The notes under the pieces: model-generated
What the model was told of the DNA's origin: nothing
What the model saw: only the letters and a program-made list of their open reading frames with translations
The model's database searches: none
Source: Oceanobacter mangrovi
GTDB taxonomy: Bacteria; Pseudomonadota; Gammaproteobacteria; Pseudomonadales; Oceanobacteraceae
Length of the DNA: 64,000 nucleotides
NCBI RefSeq assembly: GCF_019740315.1
Contig: NZ_JAHXZR010000005.1
Span: forward strand, 297,705-361,704
Reading direction: 5' to 3'
Translations under genes and position numbers: made by a program
In this document: piece after piece, positions 1 through 9,332 of the stretch
Layout of the letters: the number at the start of each line of letters is the position of its first letter
How positions within the stretch are numbered: the first letter of the stretch is position 1

Positions 1-470
1 TTGCTCATGAGGGTGTCTCTCTATCTGGTCATAGGGCGTATTTCTCCTTTTGTGCATCATTGCGACTGACCACTTCCCCACGCCGTTGTGAGAGAGGGCA
101 TCGAAGTCACCCCAGCAATCGATATGCCAGATTGTTTTGCAGCCTCACAAAAGCCGCTTCAGTGGCTAAACGATAGCGCCACAAGCCTTGAATTTACTGG
201 CCTGGCGAGCACTTCACCCAAGATAGCGGCTGTTTTACAGCCGTATCCCGGCTCGACATTCGTTCAATAAATGTACGAATATTTTTGCCCAGCTTTCAGG
301 CAGAGCCATGATTCCAGGCACCACACAAGTGCAAACGGGCATCAGTCTGAAAATCACAGAGCTTGTCGCTGCGGCTGCATGGTTCAATATGAAAGGCGGC
401 TTAAAGCCAGCAAGATCGGCGACCCGTCGGGTCGTCTGTCTACCGGGTTGGAACGGATATCAGAATTAAG
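1..470. other. Left-edge region without a recognisable complete gene
   Basis: No open frame here resembles a known protein. On the minus strand an open stretch without stops runs off the left edge from about position 154, with in-frame ATGs at 60 and 57; it could be the 5' end of a gene continuing to the left, but there is no family match or clear ribosome-binding site. The two short plus-strand frames at 88-270 and 271-486 have low-complexity, cysteine/histidine-rich translations typical of non-coding frames. The 3' end of the stretch is presumably the upstream control region of nasA. Confidence 0.3.
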
Positions 471-471
471 T

Positions 472-487
472 TGGCACCGATATTGAA
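472..487 (+). promoter_or_regulatory. Candidate sigma54 (-24/-12) promoter for nasA
   Basis: TGGCAC at 472-477 is followed by five bases and TTGAA at 483-487, giving GG-N10-GA against the sigma54 consensus GG-N10-GC. Spacing is exact and only the last base of the -12 element deviates. A start about 12 bases downstream (around 497-499) would place the first leader hairpin at the very 5' end of the transcript. Assimilatory nitrate reductase operons are classically NtrC/sigma54 controlled. I did not find a convincing NtrC site upstream. Confidence 0.5.
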
Positions 488-499
488 TAGAAAATTTGT

Positions 500-555
500 A
501 ACGATGACTGTCGATGTCAACGTTGTGCTCTCAGCGTACCATCGTGGGTACCGCT
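500..555 (+). promoter_or_regulatory. Tandem leader hairpins, possible ANTAR (NasT/NasR) target
   Basis: Two adjacent hairpins. The first pairs AACG/CGTT (500-503, 521-524) and TGAC/GTCA (505-508, 516-519) around an A-A mismatch with a seven-base loop. The second pairs AGCGTACC (533-540) with GGTACCGCT (547-555, one bulged C) around the six-base loop ATCGTG. ANTAR antiterminators recognise paired stem-loops with hexaloops having A at position 1 and G at position 4; the second loop fits exactly, the first does not. A T-run follows the second hairpin, so it could also be a terminator by itself. Confidence 0.45.
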
Positions 556-585
556 TTTTCCTGTTTAGTATTTAACTGAGCATTG

Positions 586-620
586 GCGCTCACCAGTTTT
601 ACTGGTGGGCGCTTTTTTTT
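586..620 (+). terminator. Factor-independent terminator just upstream of nasA
   Basis: A GC-rich stem (GCGCTCACCAG with CTGGTGGGCGC, one G-T pair, five-base loop) is followed by eight T residues at 613-620, only 14 bases before the nasA ATG. No gene ends immediately upstream, so this is best read as a leader attenuator that must be overridden for nasA expression, as known for nas leaders regulated by NasR/NasT. Confidence 0.75.
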
Positions 621-634
621 GGCCGAATGACAAG

Positions 635-3328
635 ATGAACAGCCCTATGAACAGCAGCATGCAACCGACCAGTCTGACCAAAACCACCTGCCCCTACTGC
701 GGTGTGGGCTGTGGCGTGAACATCAACCAGCTGGCAGATACCCTGATGCCAGTCGCAGGCGACAGCCAGCACCCGGCCAACTTTGGCAAGCTGTGTGTGA
801 AAGGCTCATCGCTGCATGAAACCGTCGATAGCGTCGACCGGCTGCTGCAGCCACAGATTCATGGCTCGCCTGCCAGCTGGCCGGATGCACTGGATCTGGT
901 CGCAGGCACCATTCAGCGCGTCATTGCCGAGCACGGCCCGCAGGCAGTTGCCATCTATGCGGCGGGCCAAATCCTCACCGAAGACTATTACGTCGCCAAC
1001 AAGCTGATGAAAGGATTTATCGGCAGCGCCAATCTGGATACCAATTCGCGGCTCTGCATGGCCTCTGCGGTGGTGGCCCACAAACGCGCCTTTGGCAGTG
1101 ACACCGTGCCCGGTTGTTATGACGATCTTGAACAGGCCGACCTGCTGATTCTGGTCGGCAGCAATGCCGCCTGGGCCCACCCGATTCTGTACCAGCGCAT
1201 GGTGGCCGCCAAACAGGCCCGACCGGACACCAAAGTGGTGGTAATCGATCCGCGTAAAACCGCCACCACCGACCTCGCTGATTTGCACCTGGCCATCAAA
1301 CCCGGCTCCGACGGCCTGCTGTTTAATGGTCTGCTGGCCTGGCTGGCAAATAACTACGCCCTCGACCAGCAATATATCGAGCGCCACACCGAAGGTTTTG
1401 CCGAAGCCCTGCAACAGGCTCAACAACTCCCCACCGATCTTGATCAGCTGGCTGAGCTACTGGAAATTGAAGCCGACGACCTCAGAGTTTTCTTCGACTG
1501 GTTTCTGCAATACCCCAAAACCGTGACCTTCTTTTCCCAGGGCATCAACCAGAGCAGTACCGGTGTCGACAAGGGCAACGCCATCATCAACGTCCATCTA
1601 GCGACCGGGCGGATTGGCAAACCCGGTGCCTGCCCGTTTTCCATCACTGGTCAGCCCAATGCCATGGGCGGCCGTGAAGTGGGCGGTCTGGCCAATCAGC
1701 TGGCCGCCCATATGGATTTTTCGGCCGCCGACATCGACCGCGTGCAGCGTTTCTGGAATGCCCCCAATATGGCCACGGCCCCTGGCCACAAGGCCGTTGA
1801 CCTGTTTAATGCCATCCAGAGCGGCGAGATCAAATTTCTCTGGGTGATTTCCACCAACCCATTGGTGAGCATGCCGGATGCCGATGCCGTCAAAGCGGCA
1901 CTCAAACAATGCGAACTGGTGGTGGTTTCCGACTGCATGGCCAATACCGATACCACCGCTGTTGCCGATGTGCTGTTACCGGCTGCCAGCTGGGGCGAGA
2001 AAAACGGTACCGTCACCAACTCCGAACGGCGGATTTCCCGCCAGCGCAGCTTCCTGGCTGCGGCAGGCGAAGCCAAACCGGACTGGTGGATTCTGACTCA
2101 GGTGGCCGAACGACTGGGCTTCAACGAAGCCTTCAATTATCAGCATCCTGCAGAGATTTTTGATGAGTACACCCGCCTGACCGGCTTTGAAAACAACGGC
2201 AGCCGCGACCTGGACCTGTCGGGCCTGAGTGGTATGAGCCAACAACAATACGACCAACTGACACCGATCCAGTGGCCCGTCAACGCCAGCTGGCCACGCG
2301 GCCGGGCACGGCTGTTCGACGACAACCACTTTTTTACCCCCAGCCACAAAGCCCGTTTTGTCGCGATCAAGGCGCAGCTGCCCGCCAGCCGCCAGCAGGA
2401 TGGCGAACTGATCATGAACACTGGCCGGGTACGGGATCACTGGCACACCATGACCCGTACCGCCAAATCTGCCCGACTGGCCCAGCATATCCGCGAGCCC
2501 TACGTCAGCCTGCATCCAGCCGATGCCGAACGGCTGCGTGTTGAAGCAGGCCAACTGGCGCGCGTCAGCAACCCTCGTGGGGCAATTCTGCTGCGCGCCC
2601 AGATCAGCAGTGACCAGCGTCCCGGCGAGGTGTTTGTACCGATGCACTGGACCAGCCGTTACGCCAGCCAGGCACGTATGGGCGTCTTGATCGACCAGAC
2701 CACCGACCCCTTATCCGGCCAACCCGAGCTGAAATACACAGGTGTGAGTGTCGAACCGGTGGCAATGCAATGGCAGGGCATGATTCTGAGCCACAAAGAC
2801 CTGGGACCGATTCCCTGCGACTACTGGGCCTATGGCCTCAACGATCTGCAACATGGCTATGAAATAGCGGGTAACCAGTCGCTTGATGAATTGATCAGCT
2901 GGCTGCAACACCAGTTCGATGAGCAGGACTACCCCGCTCTGCAATGGCAGATCAGCCGCGATCCGGCACAACAGCAACTGCGTATCAGCGCCATTCATAA
3001 CCAGCGCCTGCAACTGGTGCTGTTTACCCATCGCACGATGACATTTGAAAGCCGCCAATGGCTGCTCGATTGCTTCCGACTCGACAGTCTCGATGCTGCC
3101 AGCCGTAAATCCCTGCTGGCAGGGCGCCCGGCCGAAGGCATCATTGATCAGGGCCGGATTGTCTGCTCCTGTTTCACCACCGGTGAAAAAGCCATTCAGG
3201 CGGCCATTGCGGAAGGCTGCGACAGTGCCGAAAAGCTTGGCGCACAGCTCAAATGCGGCACAAACTGTGGTTCCTGTGTGCCTGAGCTGAAAGCCCTGAT
3301 CAGCGAATACCGCCACACAACGGCCTGA
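635..3328 (+). CDS. nasA: Assimilatory nitrate reductase, large catalytic subunit (NasA type)
   Basis: Cytoplasmic molybdopterin enzyme reducing nitrate to nitrite for nitrogen assimilation; 897 aa from ATG 635. The N-terminus carries the [4Fe-4S] cluster motif with C19, C22, C26 and C54, followed by the molybdopterin oxidoreductase domain and, from about residue 590, the molydopterin-dinucleotide-binding domain (GRVRDHWHTMTRT). A C-terminal BFD-like [2Fe-2S] domain with C844, C846, C878 and C881 is typical of NasA and links it to an electron-donor subunit. The longer frame opening at GTG 605 begins inside the terminator stem, so 635 (or ATG 647/659) is the real start. No nirBD or nasB lies beside it; partner genes must be elsewhere. 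Expression is probably controlled by the sigma54-like promoter and attenuator at 472-620. Confidence 0.95.
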   Translation: MNSPMNSSMQPTSLTKTTCPYCGVGCGVNINQLADTLMPVAGDSQHPANFGKLCVKGSSLHETVDSVDRLLQPQIHGSPASWPDALDLVAGTIQRVIAEHGPQAVAIYAAGQILTEDYYVANKLMKGFIGSANLDTNSRLCMASAVVAHKRAFGSDTVPGCYDDLEQADLLILVGSNAAWAHPILYQRMVAAKQARPDTKVVVIDPRKTATTDLADLHLAIKPGSDGLLFNGLLAWLANNYALDQQYIERHTEGFAEALQQAQQLPTDLDQLAELLEIEADDLRVFFDWFLQYPKTVTFFSQGINQSSTGVDKGNAIINVHLATGRIGKPGACPFSITGQPNAMGGREVGGLANQLAAHMDFSAADIDRVQRFWNAPNMATAPGHKAVDLFNAIQSGEIKFLWVISTNPLVSMPDADAVKAALKQCELVVVSDCMANTDTTAVADVLLPAASWGEKNGTVTNSERRISRQRSFLAAAGEAKPDWWILTQVAERLGFNEAFNYQHPAEIFDEYTRLTGFENNGSRDLDLSGLSGMSQQQYDQLTPIQWPVNASWPRGRARLFDDNHFFTPSHKARFVAIKAQLPASRQQDGELIMNTGRVRDHWHTMTRTAKSARLAQHIREPYVSLHPADAERLRVEAGQLARVSNPRGAILLRAQISSDQRPGEVFVPMHWTSRYASQARMGVLIDQTTDPLSGQPELKYTGVSVEPVAMQWQGMILSHKDLGPIPCDYWAYGLNDLQHGYEIAGNQSLDELISWLQHQFDEQDYPALQWQISRDPAQQQLRISAIHNQRLQLVLFTHRTMTFESRQWLLDCFRLDSLDAASRKSLLAGRPAEGIIDQGRIVCSCFTTGEKAIQAAIAEGCDSAEKLGAQLKCGTNCGSCVPELKALISEYRHTTA

Positions 3329-3675
3329 TCCATCACAGGCAGCAGTAAACCCGGGCCTGAGGGAGTGGCCAGTTTATCCGCCTGTCGGATAAACGGTCTT
3401 CAGCCAAAGGCCCGAATTCCATACTATCTGCCAACAGATGCTGACACGTGGCAACACGCTGAAACGCACAGCTAACCGAGATCGGCAAGTCCCTCATCCA
3501 TTGGTGGCTGCTGCAAATGATTGACCCTGCTCTGGTTGAACACCTATTCAATCAAAGCTTGCTGGCAATGAAACGCGAGTTATGTCGAAATCCGAAGCAC
3601 CTGAACAACTGATACCCGACGCAGGCCACACCACTTTGCAGGCCTGCCTGCAGGATCAATAAAAGGATCGTCATC
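3329..3675. other. Intergenic region with one perfect hairpin
   Basis: No gene is recognisable between nasA and the HD-GYP gene. A perfect inverted repeat GTTTATCCG (3372-3380) / CGGATAAAC (3386-3394) with a five-base loop lies 44 bases after the nasA stop. It has no T-run, so it may be a weak or Rho-assisted 3' end for nasA. The remainder presumably holds the promoter of the gene at 3676. Confidence 0.5.
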
Positions 3676-5490
3676 ATGGCAGAGACAAAGACCGGCACCC
3701 CTGATGCTATGCAGGAGCTGGTCAACATAGGCATTGCGCTTTCAAGCGAGCATAACTCAGCCCGCTTGATGGAACGCATCCTGTTTGAGGCCAGACGCCT
3801 GACGGCGGCAGATGGTGGAACCCTGTATCTGCGTATCAAGGACTCCCTCAAGTTTGTCATCCTGCATACCGATTCACTGGGACGTCATCTCAACAACAGC
3901 AACGGCCAGACCATTAACTATTCGCCGGTGCCGCTTTATATCAACGGCCAGCCCAACCTTAACCAGGTCGCCAGTCGGGCAGCCTTGACCGGCAAGACCA
4001 TCAATGTCGAAGATGCCTACGATACCGATGAGTACGACTTTTCCGGCACCATCGTCTTCGATCAGGAACACAACTACCGTTCAAAGTCGTTTCTGACCGT
4101 ACCGCTGAAAGACCACAACGGCAGCTGTATTGGCGTGATGCAATTGATCAACGCCACCGACAAAAACGGCAACGTCGTCCCTTTCGGTACCAATATCCAG
4201 CCCGTTATTGAAGCGCTTGGCTCACTGGCAGCCGTTGCCCTGGGCAACCAGCAACTGCTGGAAAGCCAGCGCTTGCTGCTTGAGAGCATCATTCTGGTGG
4301 TGGCCCGCGCGGTGGACGCCAAGTCGCCCTATACCGGCGGCCACTGCCAGCGGGTACCTGTGCTGGCCAAACTGATTACCAGTGAACTTTGCCAACAACG
4401 CTCCGGCCCCTTTGCCGATTTCCACCTCACTGAAGAAGACTGGTACGAACTGCACATCGCCGCTTGGCTGCACGATTGTGGCAAGATGATTACCCCCGAG
4501 TATGTGGTCGACAAGGCCACCAAGCTGGAAACCATTCATAACCGTATTCATGAAATCCGCACCCGCTTTGAAGTGCTGAAACGGGATGCGGAAATCCGCT
4601 GTCTGAAAGCCATTATCGAACACCCGCAAGACAAACAGACGCTGGAAGCTGGCCTGGCAACCGAACTGGCACAGCTGGATGAAGAGTTTGAATTTGTCGC
4701 CCAGTGCAACCTCGGCACCGAGTCGATGGGCGAAGCCGCCCGTACCCGGCTGCGCCAGGTCGCCCAGCGTCAGTGGCTGCAAACCCTCGACGACCGCATC
4801 GGCATCTCACTCGACGAACAACGCCGTCTGGCGGCTTACCCTGCCGAGCCACTGCCGCGCATGGTTCCACTGTTGCAGGACCGGCCCGACCAGCGTATTC
4901 CGTGGGACCGCTACCCGGAAGCCGCCAATCCCAACAACCGCTGGGGGTTCAAGGTTGAGGTGCCAGACCACAAGTTCAATCTCGGAGAGCTTTACAATCT
5001 CTGCACCGATTACGGCACTCTCACCGCCGAAGAACGCTTTATCGTCAACGATCACATCGTCCAGACCATTGTTATGCTGGAACAGTTACCCTTCCCGGAT
5101 CACCTGGCCAGAGTGCCGGAAATCGCTGGCGGTCACCACGAAACCATGCGTGGCGACGGTTACCCACGCCAAATCCCGGCCGGAGAAATGTCAATTCCTG
5201 CCCGGGTCATGGTGGTTGCTGATATTTTCGAAGCCCTGACCGCCGCCGACCGCCCCTACAAACCAGCCAAGAAACTCGATGAGTCATTGCGGATCATGGC
5301 CAACATGTCCCGTAACGGTCACATCGACCCGGAAATTTTTGCCGTTTTTCTGCAGGAAGAAGTCTTTCTCGAATACGCCCGCCAATACCTCAGCCATGAC
5401 CAGATTGTGCCAATCGACATCGCAGCTTTGCTGAACCAGGCCAAACCATCTGGCCAGCCCGCCACCGCCAAACCCGCCTGGCGGCGTTGA
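3676..5490 (+). CDS. GAF domain / HD-GYP-type phosphodiesterase with a large insert
   Basis: Probable cyclic di-GMP phosphodiesterase, 604 aa, cytoplasmic (no signal peptide or membrane segment). Residues about 15-195 form a GAF sensor domain. The HD pair is H266-D267 in WLHDCGK. The second signature, H487-H488-E489 followed by GDGYP and later ARVMVVADIFEALTAADRPYK, is the GYP half. In ordinary HD-GYP domains these signatures lie about 60 residues apart; here about 220 separate them, so a helical insert of roughly 150 residues (about 280-450) splits the domain. The start is supported by AAAAGGA upstream of ATG. Metal-binding residues look intact, so activity is likely, but the ligand sensed by the GAF domain is unknown. 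Confidence 0.85.
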   Translation: MAETKTGTPDAMQELVNIGIALSSEHNSARLMERILFEARRLTAADGGTLYLRIKDSLKFVILHTDSLGRHLNNSNGQTINYSPVPLYINGQPNLNQVASRAALTGKTINVEDAYDTDEYDFSGTIVFDQEHNYRSKSFLTVPLKDHNGSCIGVMQLINATDKNGNVVPFGTNIQPVIEALGSLAAVALGNQQLLESQRLLLESIILVVARAVDAKSPYTGGHCQRVPVLAKLITSELCQQRSGPFADFHLTEEDWYELHIAAWLHDCGKMITPEYVVDKATKLETIHNRIHEIRTRFEVLKRDAEIRCLKAIIEHPQDKQTLEAGLATELAQLDEEFEFVAQCNLGTESMGEAARTRLRQVAQRQWLQTLDDRIGISLDEQRRLAAYPAEPLPRMVPLLQDRPDQRIPWDRYPEAANPNNRWGFKVEVPDHKFNLGELYNLCTDYGTLTAEERFIVNDHIVQTIVMLEQLPFPDHLARVPEIAGGHHETMRGDGYPRQIPAGEMSIPARVMVVADIFEALTAADRPYKPAKKLDESLRIMANMSRNGHIDPEIFAVFLQEEVFLEYARQYLSHDQIVPIDIAALLNQAKPSGQPATAKPAWRR

Positions 5491-5653
5491 CGCCAGCCGG
5501 GTGTAACGGCAAACACTCGCTGCGCCGACTTGCGAGCGCTGGATTACTGACTATAAATTAGCCACAACTGTCGCAGCACAGTAACGTCCAACTCAGATGA
5601 TGTCACATGCAGTGACTGCTGAACCCGCTCCCTTCAGGCAAGAGGATAGCCGC

Positions 5654-7417
5654 ATGTGGTACAACGACGTTTACACACTGAATCCGGATGCCCTGCTGCT
5701 TTCGATGGGCAGTAGCGCGGCTGATAACAGCCACCATGGCGCCAGTACCCGCCACTGGTTGAGTGAATCCGTCGGGCTGGCCATGCGCGCAGGCTGGCTA
5801 AGCGGTCAATACGGCTGGCGCTGGCTAGAGAACAATGCCATGGTCACCCCGGCAATTGGCCAGTACTGGCAGAATCTGATGATGGCCCCCGTGCGCCGCT
5901 CGGTGGCTGCCGCCCTCAGCACCCATCAAAGCAGCGACCCATTTGCCCAGACCGACCTTTGGCTGGAATCAGCCTATGCCTGGCAGCTGCGCCAGCTGGT
6001 AGCAACCTTTGCCAGAGCCGGTGAATTTCAGCTGCACAGCGCCCAGTCCAGCTATCGCAGCAGTAGCTGGCAAATAGTCCCCATATTGGCCCAACTGGCA
6101 CTGCTGGAGCACAGTTACCACACCGTCGGGCCGAGCCGTTTGGCAGCATTAAAAGAAATGTTGAAAGTCATCCTGATGTGCCTGACCGGCCAGCCACTCA
6201 GTGAACAAGCATTGCCGTATCAGCGCCGTAATAGAGAGACCGATGAGACCGAAGATTTCGACGCTTACCTGCAACGTATGGTGGCCACCGTCAATAACCT
6301 CTACCAGTGTGATGCCTTCGACCTCAAGCAGTTTTCCGAACACTCCCCGGCCGCCAGACTGGGCGCCTGCGAATACCGGCTGGTAGCGGGTTCCGAATTA
6401 CAAGGCTGCACACTGCGGCATTACCTGCCACTGCCCGGTGTTACAGCAAGCGGCCGGGTGCTGTACCTGTCCAGCCCGCTGATAAACAAGCCGGAGATTT
6501 TTGATCTGGCAGCTGGCAAATCGCTGGTCGAATGTTTTCTGCAACAGGGTCATGACGTTTATCTGGTGGATCATTCCGGTGTTGCTGCTGGACAGTCTCC
6601 TGACCTCCGGTTTTTCGCCAAAACCCTGCCCGACCATAATCTGCAGCTGATTCGGCAACAGCACCCTGATGCTCCGCTAGCGGTCGTTGGCTACTGCATG
6701 GGCGGTACCCTGATGCTGCCCTATCTGGCGCGCCGCCAGCAGGAAAAACAGGCGCAAGGTGAAAAGCTCGATATCGACAAGCTGGTACTGATGACAACAC
6801 CGGTACAATTTGACGATGAATCCAGTGGCCACAAGGCCATGCGCGATGTGATTCGCCAGCAATACCTGCCCGACCTTATGACGGCCCTGTTCAGCGACAG
6901 CAACATTCCATCGGAAGTCATTGAGTCCGGCATGCACCAGATTCAGCCCGGGGTGGAATATTCAGTCACCGCCGGTTTTTTCAGCCGCGCCGAAAGCCGT
7001 GAACAAATTGACGATGCCGCACCTTTCCTTAACTGGCTGTTCCACGGCACCCGCTTCCCGGCCAAAGCCAATCGTCAGTGGATCGAACAGATATTTATCG
7101 GCAATGAAATTGCCACCGACCAGTTCTGCCTGCCCTCCAGCGTTGCTGAACTCGATGGCCAACCGGTAGCCATGTCGGCCCTCAGCAACTCGGGTTTGGC
7201 AATCTTTGACTACCGCGGCCAACGTGATCCAATCGCACCGGTTGGCTCCTGTATCGCCAGTGAGAAATGGGGCTGTCTGGAAGACAACCGTTGTGCCACC
7301 GGCCAACCGCTGAACCGTACGATTGAACGTAACATGGGGCATATTTTTGTGGTCAGCCGCAAACACCTTGCCGATTTTATGGAACAGACAACCGCTTTCC
7401 TGCAGCCAGGGGAGTAA
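5654..7417 (+). CDS. phaC: Poly(3-hydroxyalkanoate) synthase family protein
   Basis: Polymerises hydroxyacyl-CoA into intracellular PHA storage granules. The lipase-like box GYCMGG contains the nucleophile cysteine (codon at 6695-6697, residue 348), followed by an alpha/beta-hydrolase core, the catalytic-Asp segment YRGQRDPIAP and the catalytic-His segment MGHIFVVSRK near the C-terminus. The N-terminal half matches the long PhaC N-domain. I prefer ATG 5654, which has AAGAGGA eight bases upstream; an in-frame ATG at 5597 would add 19 residues but has no ribosome-binding site. No phaA, phaB or phasin gene is adjacent, so it is an isolated synthase, fairly diverged from the best-known class I enzymes. 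Confidence 0.85.
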   Translation: MWYNDVYTLNPDALLLSMGSSAADNSHHGASTRHWLSESVGLAMRAGWLSGQYGWRWLENNAMVTPAIGQYWQNLMMAPVRRSVAAALSTHQSSDPFAQTDLWLESAYAWQLRQLVATFARAGEFQLHSAQSSYRSSSWQIVPILAQLALLEHSYHTVGPSRLAALKEMLKVILMCLTGQPLSEQALPYQRRNRETDETEDFDAYLQRMVATVNNLYQCDAFDLKQFSEHSPAARLGACEYRLVAGSELQGCTLRHYLPLPGVTASGRVLYLSSPLINKPEIFDLAAGKSLVECFLQQGHDVYLVDHSGVAAGQSPDLRFFAKTLPDHNLQLIRQQHPDAPLAVVGYCMGGTLMLPYLARRQQEKQAQGEKLDIDKLVLMTTPVQFDDESSGHKAMRDVIRQQYLPDLMTALFSDSNIPSEVIESGMHQIQPGVEYSVTAGFFSRAESREQIDDAAPFLNWLFHGTRFPAKANRQWIEQIFIGNEIATDQFCLPSSVAELDGQPVAMSALSNSGLAIFDYRGQRDPIAPVGSCIASEKWGCLEDNRCATGQPLNRTIERNMGHIFVVSRKHLADFMEQTTAFLQPGE

Positions 7418-7490
7418 TCTGTTAGATGGCTGAACAACGCCAGCCGGGCTGATTTTGGCCCGATCAGGGAAGGATTTTGGGTACAGTTTA

Positions 7491-9230
7491 ATGGTTAAAC
7501 AATGGAGAAGTGGCTGTGTGCTGGCCGCGGTTATGGCAACACTACTGGTCGCTCTTGTGCCAGTAGCATCGGCAAACCAGCTGGCACTGCAAAACAGCCT
7601 GCAGCAAGTAATAAAGGCCGCAACCGACAGTAGGTTATACCCCGAGCCCCGACAAGGACAAAAGGAATTTCAGCAGCAACTGCGGGATTACCAGAGCCGA
7701 TATCTGCGCTACAAACAAAGCAGCATTCCCTCTCCCGCACAATTAGGCCTGCCGCTATCAGTCGCCCCACAAAAGCGCGATCAATCCCGCTCAATAGGAG
7801 CACAGGTCTATACGCAGCTCAGCAATCGGGAATACGTCAGCCTCAACAACCTGCTTGAACAGCTGAACAAAGACTCGCTGGTAGACCCTTCACTGGACAT
7901 CCAGCCGTATCGCTTTTTCCGGGATATTAGCAACGATTTCAGCTCGCAAGATTTTCAGAACTGGATAATCTCCAGCCCGGATCGGGTTCACCCCTATATC
8001 GCCAGCGCCTATTACCACTACGGTCTGGCCTGGCAAGCACGCGGCACACGCTCCATCCAGGATACCCCGACCAGCGCTATTCAAAAGATGCAAACGCAAT
8101 TACAACTGGCTGCCGAGGCCGTGAAGAAGGCCTATACAATCAATCAGGCAGTGCCGGATATTTATTGGCTGAGAATCCGCATCTTCACCATGAGTCCCCA
8201 ATTGGGCGATCCAGAACAGGCCAGGCAGATGGGCAGACTACTGTTCCCCAGATCTCCGGTACTCATGAAAGCCAGCCTATGGGCAGACAAGCCCAGATGG
8301 GGCGGCTCATTTATACAAATGCTTGATACCCTGGAGGCCAGTAAACCGAACTGGCCAAAAGCCCCATGGCTAGCCGGTTTTTATGGCGATATCTGGTATG
8401 AATTGGGGTTTATTGCCCAGCAAGAGAAACATTATCAGGCCGCCGAACACTTTTACCAGCGAGCACTTGAATATCGCGAAGACCCGGAATACCTGCTCAC
8501 CTATGCCAGGATGCAACGGCGGCTGAACAATATCCCGGCGTCCTTGTCGTTGCTTGACCGAGCCCTCTCCGTTGACGAAACCCTGGCGGATGTCTGGCTG
8601 CTAAAAGCCAAAGTACTGATGACCAGCCAGCAGCTTGATCAGGCGCTGATGACCACGGAAACCATCCGGCAAATATTACCCGCGGATCGCAATATCGCCT
8701 TGTGGACCTTGCAACTGGAAAACTACCTGTTTTATCTGGCGATCAGTCAGGCCCAGTCGCAACCAGAGCAGGCCATTGAACATCTACAACAGGCGTTGCG
8801 GCTTCACCCGCAGGATCTGCGGGCCAAGGCCTGGCTTATCGGCATCAGCCAGCGGCACGGAGACACTAACGGTGCCCTGCAACAACTGCAGCAATTACAC
8901 GCACAAGACCCCGATAGCATCGACGTAATCCGCATCACGGACTACCTGCTGGCCGAGCAAGGCCGCTTCGATGAAATCCTGCCATTCTGGGATCGTTACA
9001 TCACTCGTCATCCAAACTCAGCCGATGCCTACCAGGAACGCAGTGGCACCCATTTTCACCTGCGCAATCCAGGCGCTGCCAAAGCCGATCTGACACGAGC
9101 TTGCGATCTGGGCCTGAGAGAGAGTTGCATGCAATTACAGCGATTACGGGATCAGGGGATCAGGGGATCTGACAGTCATCGTTCTACTAAAGGACCATTG
9201 AATGCCGCAATTCAAGACATTGACTCATAA
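7491..9230 (+). CDS. Exported TPR-repeat protein
   Basis: Protein of 579 aa with an N-terminal signal peptide (basic MVKQWRSG, hydrophobic LAAVMATLLVALVPVASA, cleavage near ANQ), so probably periplasmic. Residues about 320-560 contain several tetratricopeptide-like helical pairs (for example around HYQAAEHFYQRALEY and ASLSLLDRALSVDETLADVW), suited to protein-protein contacts. ATG 7491 is preferred over the upstream TTG at 7455 because it starts directly at the signal peptide. It follows the PHA synthase by 73 bases but nothing ties it to PHA metabolism. Function unknown. Confidence 0.7.
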   Translation: MVKQWRSGCVLAAVMATLLVALVPVASANQLALQNSLQQVIKAATDSRLYPEPRQGQKEFQQQLRDYQSRYLRYKQSSIPSPAQLGLPLSVAPQKRDQSRSIGAQVYTQLSNREYVSLNNLLEQLNKDSLVDPSLDIQPYRFFRDISNDFSSQDFQNWIISSPDRVHPYIASAYYHYGLAWQARGTRSIQDTPTSAIQKMQTQLQLAAEAVKKAYTINQAVPDIYWLRIRIFTMSPQLGDPEQARQMGRLLFPRSPVLMKASLWADKPRWGGSFIQMLDTLEASKPNWPKAPWLAGFYGDIWYELGFIAQQEKHYQAAEHFYQRALEYREDPEYLLTYARMQRRLNNIPASLSLLDRALSVDETLADVWLLKAKVLMTSQQLDQALMTTETIRQILPADRNIALWTLQLENYLFYLAISQAQSQPEQAIEHLQQALRLHPQDLRAKAWLIGISQRHGDTNGALQQLQQLHAQDPDSIDVIRITDYLLAEQGRFDEILPFWDRYITRHPNSADAYQERSGTHFHLRNPGAAKADLTRACDLGLRESCMQLQRLRDQGIRGSDSHRSTKGPLNAAIQDIDS

Positions 9231-9332
9231 CTAACAACAAAGAAAATAAATCTCACAAAGTGGTAACACCAGAGTTACAAATAGTGTTATCTAGTTCACA
9301 TTATTGCCGTGTGGACTATCAGGATAGCGCTT

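Noticed and set aside
605..634. GTG at 605 as the nasA start
   Set aside because: It lies inside the terminator stem and would translate the T-run; ATG 635 is the first sensible start.
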